Shown piece by piece: positions 56,921 through 58,043 of a stretch of 58,043 bases of DNA. The stretch is from Mesorhizobium sp. Lineage in GTDB: Bacteria > Pseudomonadota > Alphaproteobacteria > Rhizobiales > Rhizobiaceae. The position numbers and the translations under genes were made by a program. Below the pieces are notes generated by a model that saw only the letters and a program-made list of their open reading frames with translations, was not told the DNA's origin and searched no databases. How positions within the stretch are numbered: the stretch's first letter is position 1; each line of letters opens with the position of its first letter. The DNA lies in NCBI GenBank assembly GCA_022833215.1, contig JAIPUZ010000063.1, positions 1 to 58,043 on the forward strand. The letters run 5' to 3'.

Positions 56921-58043
56921 CTAACGAACGACGAGCAGGAGCCGCGCCCCTCCGCGGAAGAGATCGAGCGCGATGGTGCCGCGTGTTTCGCCGAGCAGCC
57001 GCGTCAGTTCGGCCACGGTCCCGACTGGCCGGCGGTTGACGGCGACGATGACGTCGCCGGTGCGCAGACCAGCCTGTGCGGCGGGACTGCCCGGAGCCAC
57101 GTTGGCGACCAGCACGTTGCCGGACGCATCCTGGAAATCCGCACCGGCCAGACGGTCGGGCATGGCTCTCGCAGAGGCGCGCGAGGGACCTGTTTCGCCA
57201 TTCACCGTCATGGTGGCGGTCTGGCGGATGCCCTCGCGCAGATAGGCGATCTCCACCCGCGAACCCGCAGGCGACAGGCCGATGCGGTTGCGCAAATCGG
57301 CCGAGCCCGAGATCTCGCGCCCGTCGACGGCAATGATGATGTCACCGGCCTGAATGCCGGCCTGTGCTGCGGGCGAGCGATCCTCGACGCTGGCGACGAC
57401 CGCGCCAAAGCTGGCATCGATGCCCAGAGCCTCGGCAAGGTCGGGGGTCAGGTCCTGGATCGAGACGCCGATGCGTCCGCGCCGGACCTCGCCATGCTCG
57501 ATTAGCTGCGTCATCACCGCCGACGCCATGTCGATGGGGACGGCAAAGCCGATGCCGACATTGCCGCCGGCCGGTGCGATGATCGCGGTGTTGATGCCGA
57601 CAAGCTGGCCGTCCGTCGTCACCAGCGCGCCGCCCGAATTGCCGGGATTGATCGAAGCGTCGGTCTGGATGAAGTCTTCATAGCCTTCGACGTTCAGCCC
57701 ACTACGGCTCAGCGCGCTGACGATGCCGGAGGTAACGGTCTGGCCGAGCCCGAACGGATTGCCGATGGCGACCACGCTGTCGCCGACGCGCAGACGCGAC
57801 GGATCGCCCAGCCGCAGGGCAGTCAGGTTTGACGCATCGACCCTGAGCAAAGCGATGTCGGTCGCCTTGTCGCTGCCGACCAGTTCGGCAGTGAAGCGGC
57901 GGCGATCCTTCAGCGTCACCGCGATCTCGCTCGCGCCGTCGACGACATGGTGGTTGGTGAGAATGTAACCCTTGTCCGCGTCGACGATGACGCCGGACCC
58001 GGCGCTCATGCGGGGCCTTTGCTGCGGCATCTGCGGCAGGTCG
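56921..58043 (-). CDS. DegP/DegQ-type periplasmic serine protease (5' end outside window)
   Basis: HtrA-family S1C protease, seen over about 370 residues and still open at the window edge, so the signal peptide and true start are missing. The catalytic triad is intact: His in ILTNHHVVDG, Asp in DKATDIALLR and Ser in INPGNSGGALV. Two PDZ domains follow (RRGRIGVSIQDLTPDLAEAL and AGIQAGDIIIAVDG; AGLRTGDVIVAVNRRPVG). It degrades or refolds damaged envelope proteins. First visible gene of the unit that ends in htpG, 47 bases before the NEW3 gene. Confidence 0.93.
   Translation of the reverse strand, partial: DLPQMPQQRPRMSAGSGVIVDADKGYILTNHHVVDGASEIAVTLKDRRRFTAELVGSDKATDIALLRVDASNLTALRLGDPSRLRVGDSVVAIGNPFGLGQTVTSGIVSALSRSGLNVEGYEDFIQTDASINPGNSGGALVTTDGQLVGINTAIIAPAGGNVGIGFAVPIDMASAVMTQLIEHGEVRRGRIGVSIQDLTPDLAEALGIDASFGAVVASVEDRSPAAQAGIQAGDIIIAVDGREISGSADLRNRIGLSPAGSRVEIAYLREGIRQTATMTVNGETGPSRASARAMPDRLAGADFQDASGNVLVANVAPGSPAAQAGLRTGDVIVAVNRRPVGTVAELTRLLGETRGTIALDLFRGGARLLLVVR

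Overview
The window looks like a piece of an alphaproteobacterial, probably Hyphomicrobiales (Rhizobiales), chromosome. The grounds are high GC, a rhizobial-type trb conjugation cluster, a BioR-type biotin regulator with its TTATCTATAA boxes (a regulator known from Alphaproteobacteria), IalB-type gene fragments, and many amino-acid uptake and export genes. I found no rRNA, tRNA, CRISPR array or intact insertion sequence. All of this was read by eye, without database searches.

Layout. (1) 1-9.7 kb: the end of a mobile element carrying a mating-pair (type IV secretion) operon trbB-C-D-E-J-K-L-F-G-I plus a DUF2274 gene, mostly joined by 1-4 base start/stop overlaps, closed by a convergent LysR regulator. 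(2) 10.7-11.45 kb: a scar holding a truncated IalB-like fragment and a decayed IS3-family transposase. (3) 11.4-14.5 kb: bioR, then bioY-bioB-bioD, with BioR boxes before both units. (4) 14.7-31.5 kb: a patchwork of small metabolic and transport operons. These include a PanE-like reductase, a P-loop ATPase, a MocR regulator divergent from a glutamine amidotransferase/MOSC/pyridoxal kinase operon, DUF1737/hydrolase/LysE/TSUP, a TetR/EamA pair with two tandem operators, a second MocR beside a class IV aminotransferase, and cupin/PEBP/GNAT and hydrolase/GNAT pairs.

(5) 31.8-46.1 kb: the most interesting stretch. A pyruvate dehydrogenase complex of the homodimeric-E1 type (aceE-aceF-lpd) is followed by three tandem RraA/HMG-aldolase-fold genes and a class I aminotransferase. 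Next come a LysR regulator and a complete glutamate/aspartate-type ABC importer ending with a cupin gene. Together these could import a 4-substituted glutamate-like amino acid, transaminate it, cleave the 2-oxo acid to pyruvate and oxidise the pyruvate. This pathway is an inference from gene content, but all three aldolase-like proteins keep a D/E-X20-R-D active-site pattern.

(6) 46.2-51.2 kb: LysE exporters, a TetR/MFS pair, an operon of LysE, an NTF2-like protein and a second cupin related to the first, and a hotdog thioesterase. (7) 51.2-51.5 kb: a second decayed IalB-like fragment in the same orientation as the first. (8) 51.6-58 kb, minus strand: DegQ-type protease, a NEW3-domain membrane protein, an ABC ATPase and permease, a small HTH-like protein and the chaperone HtpG. 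From the NEW3 gene to htpG each gene overlaps the next, so this looks like one envelope/protein-quality operon.
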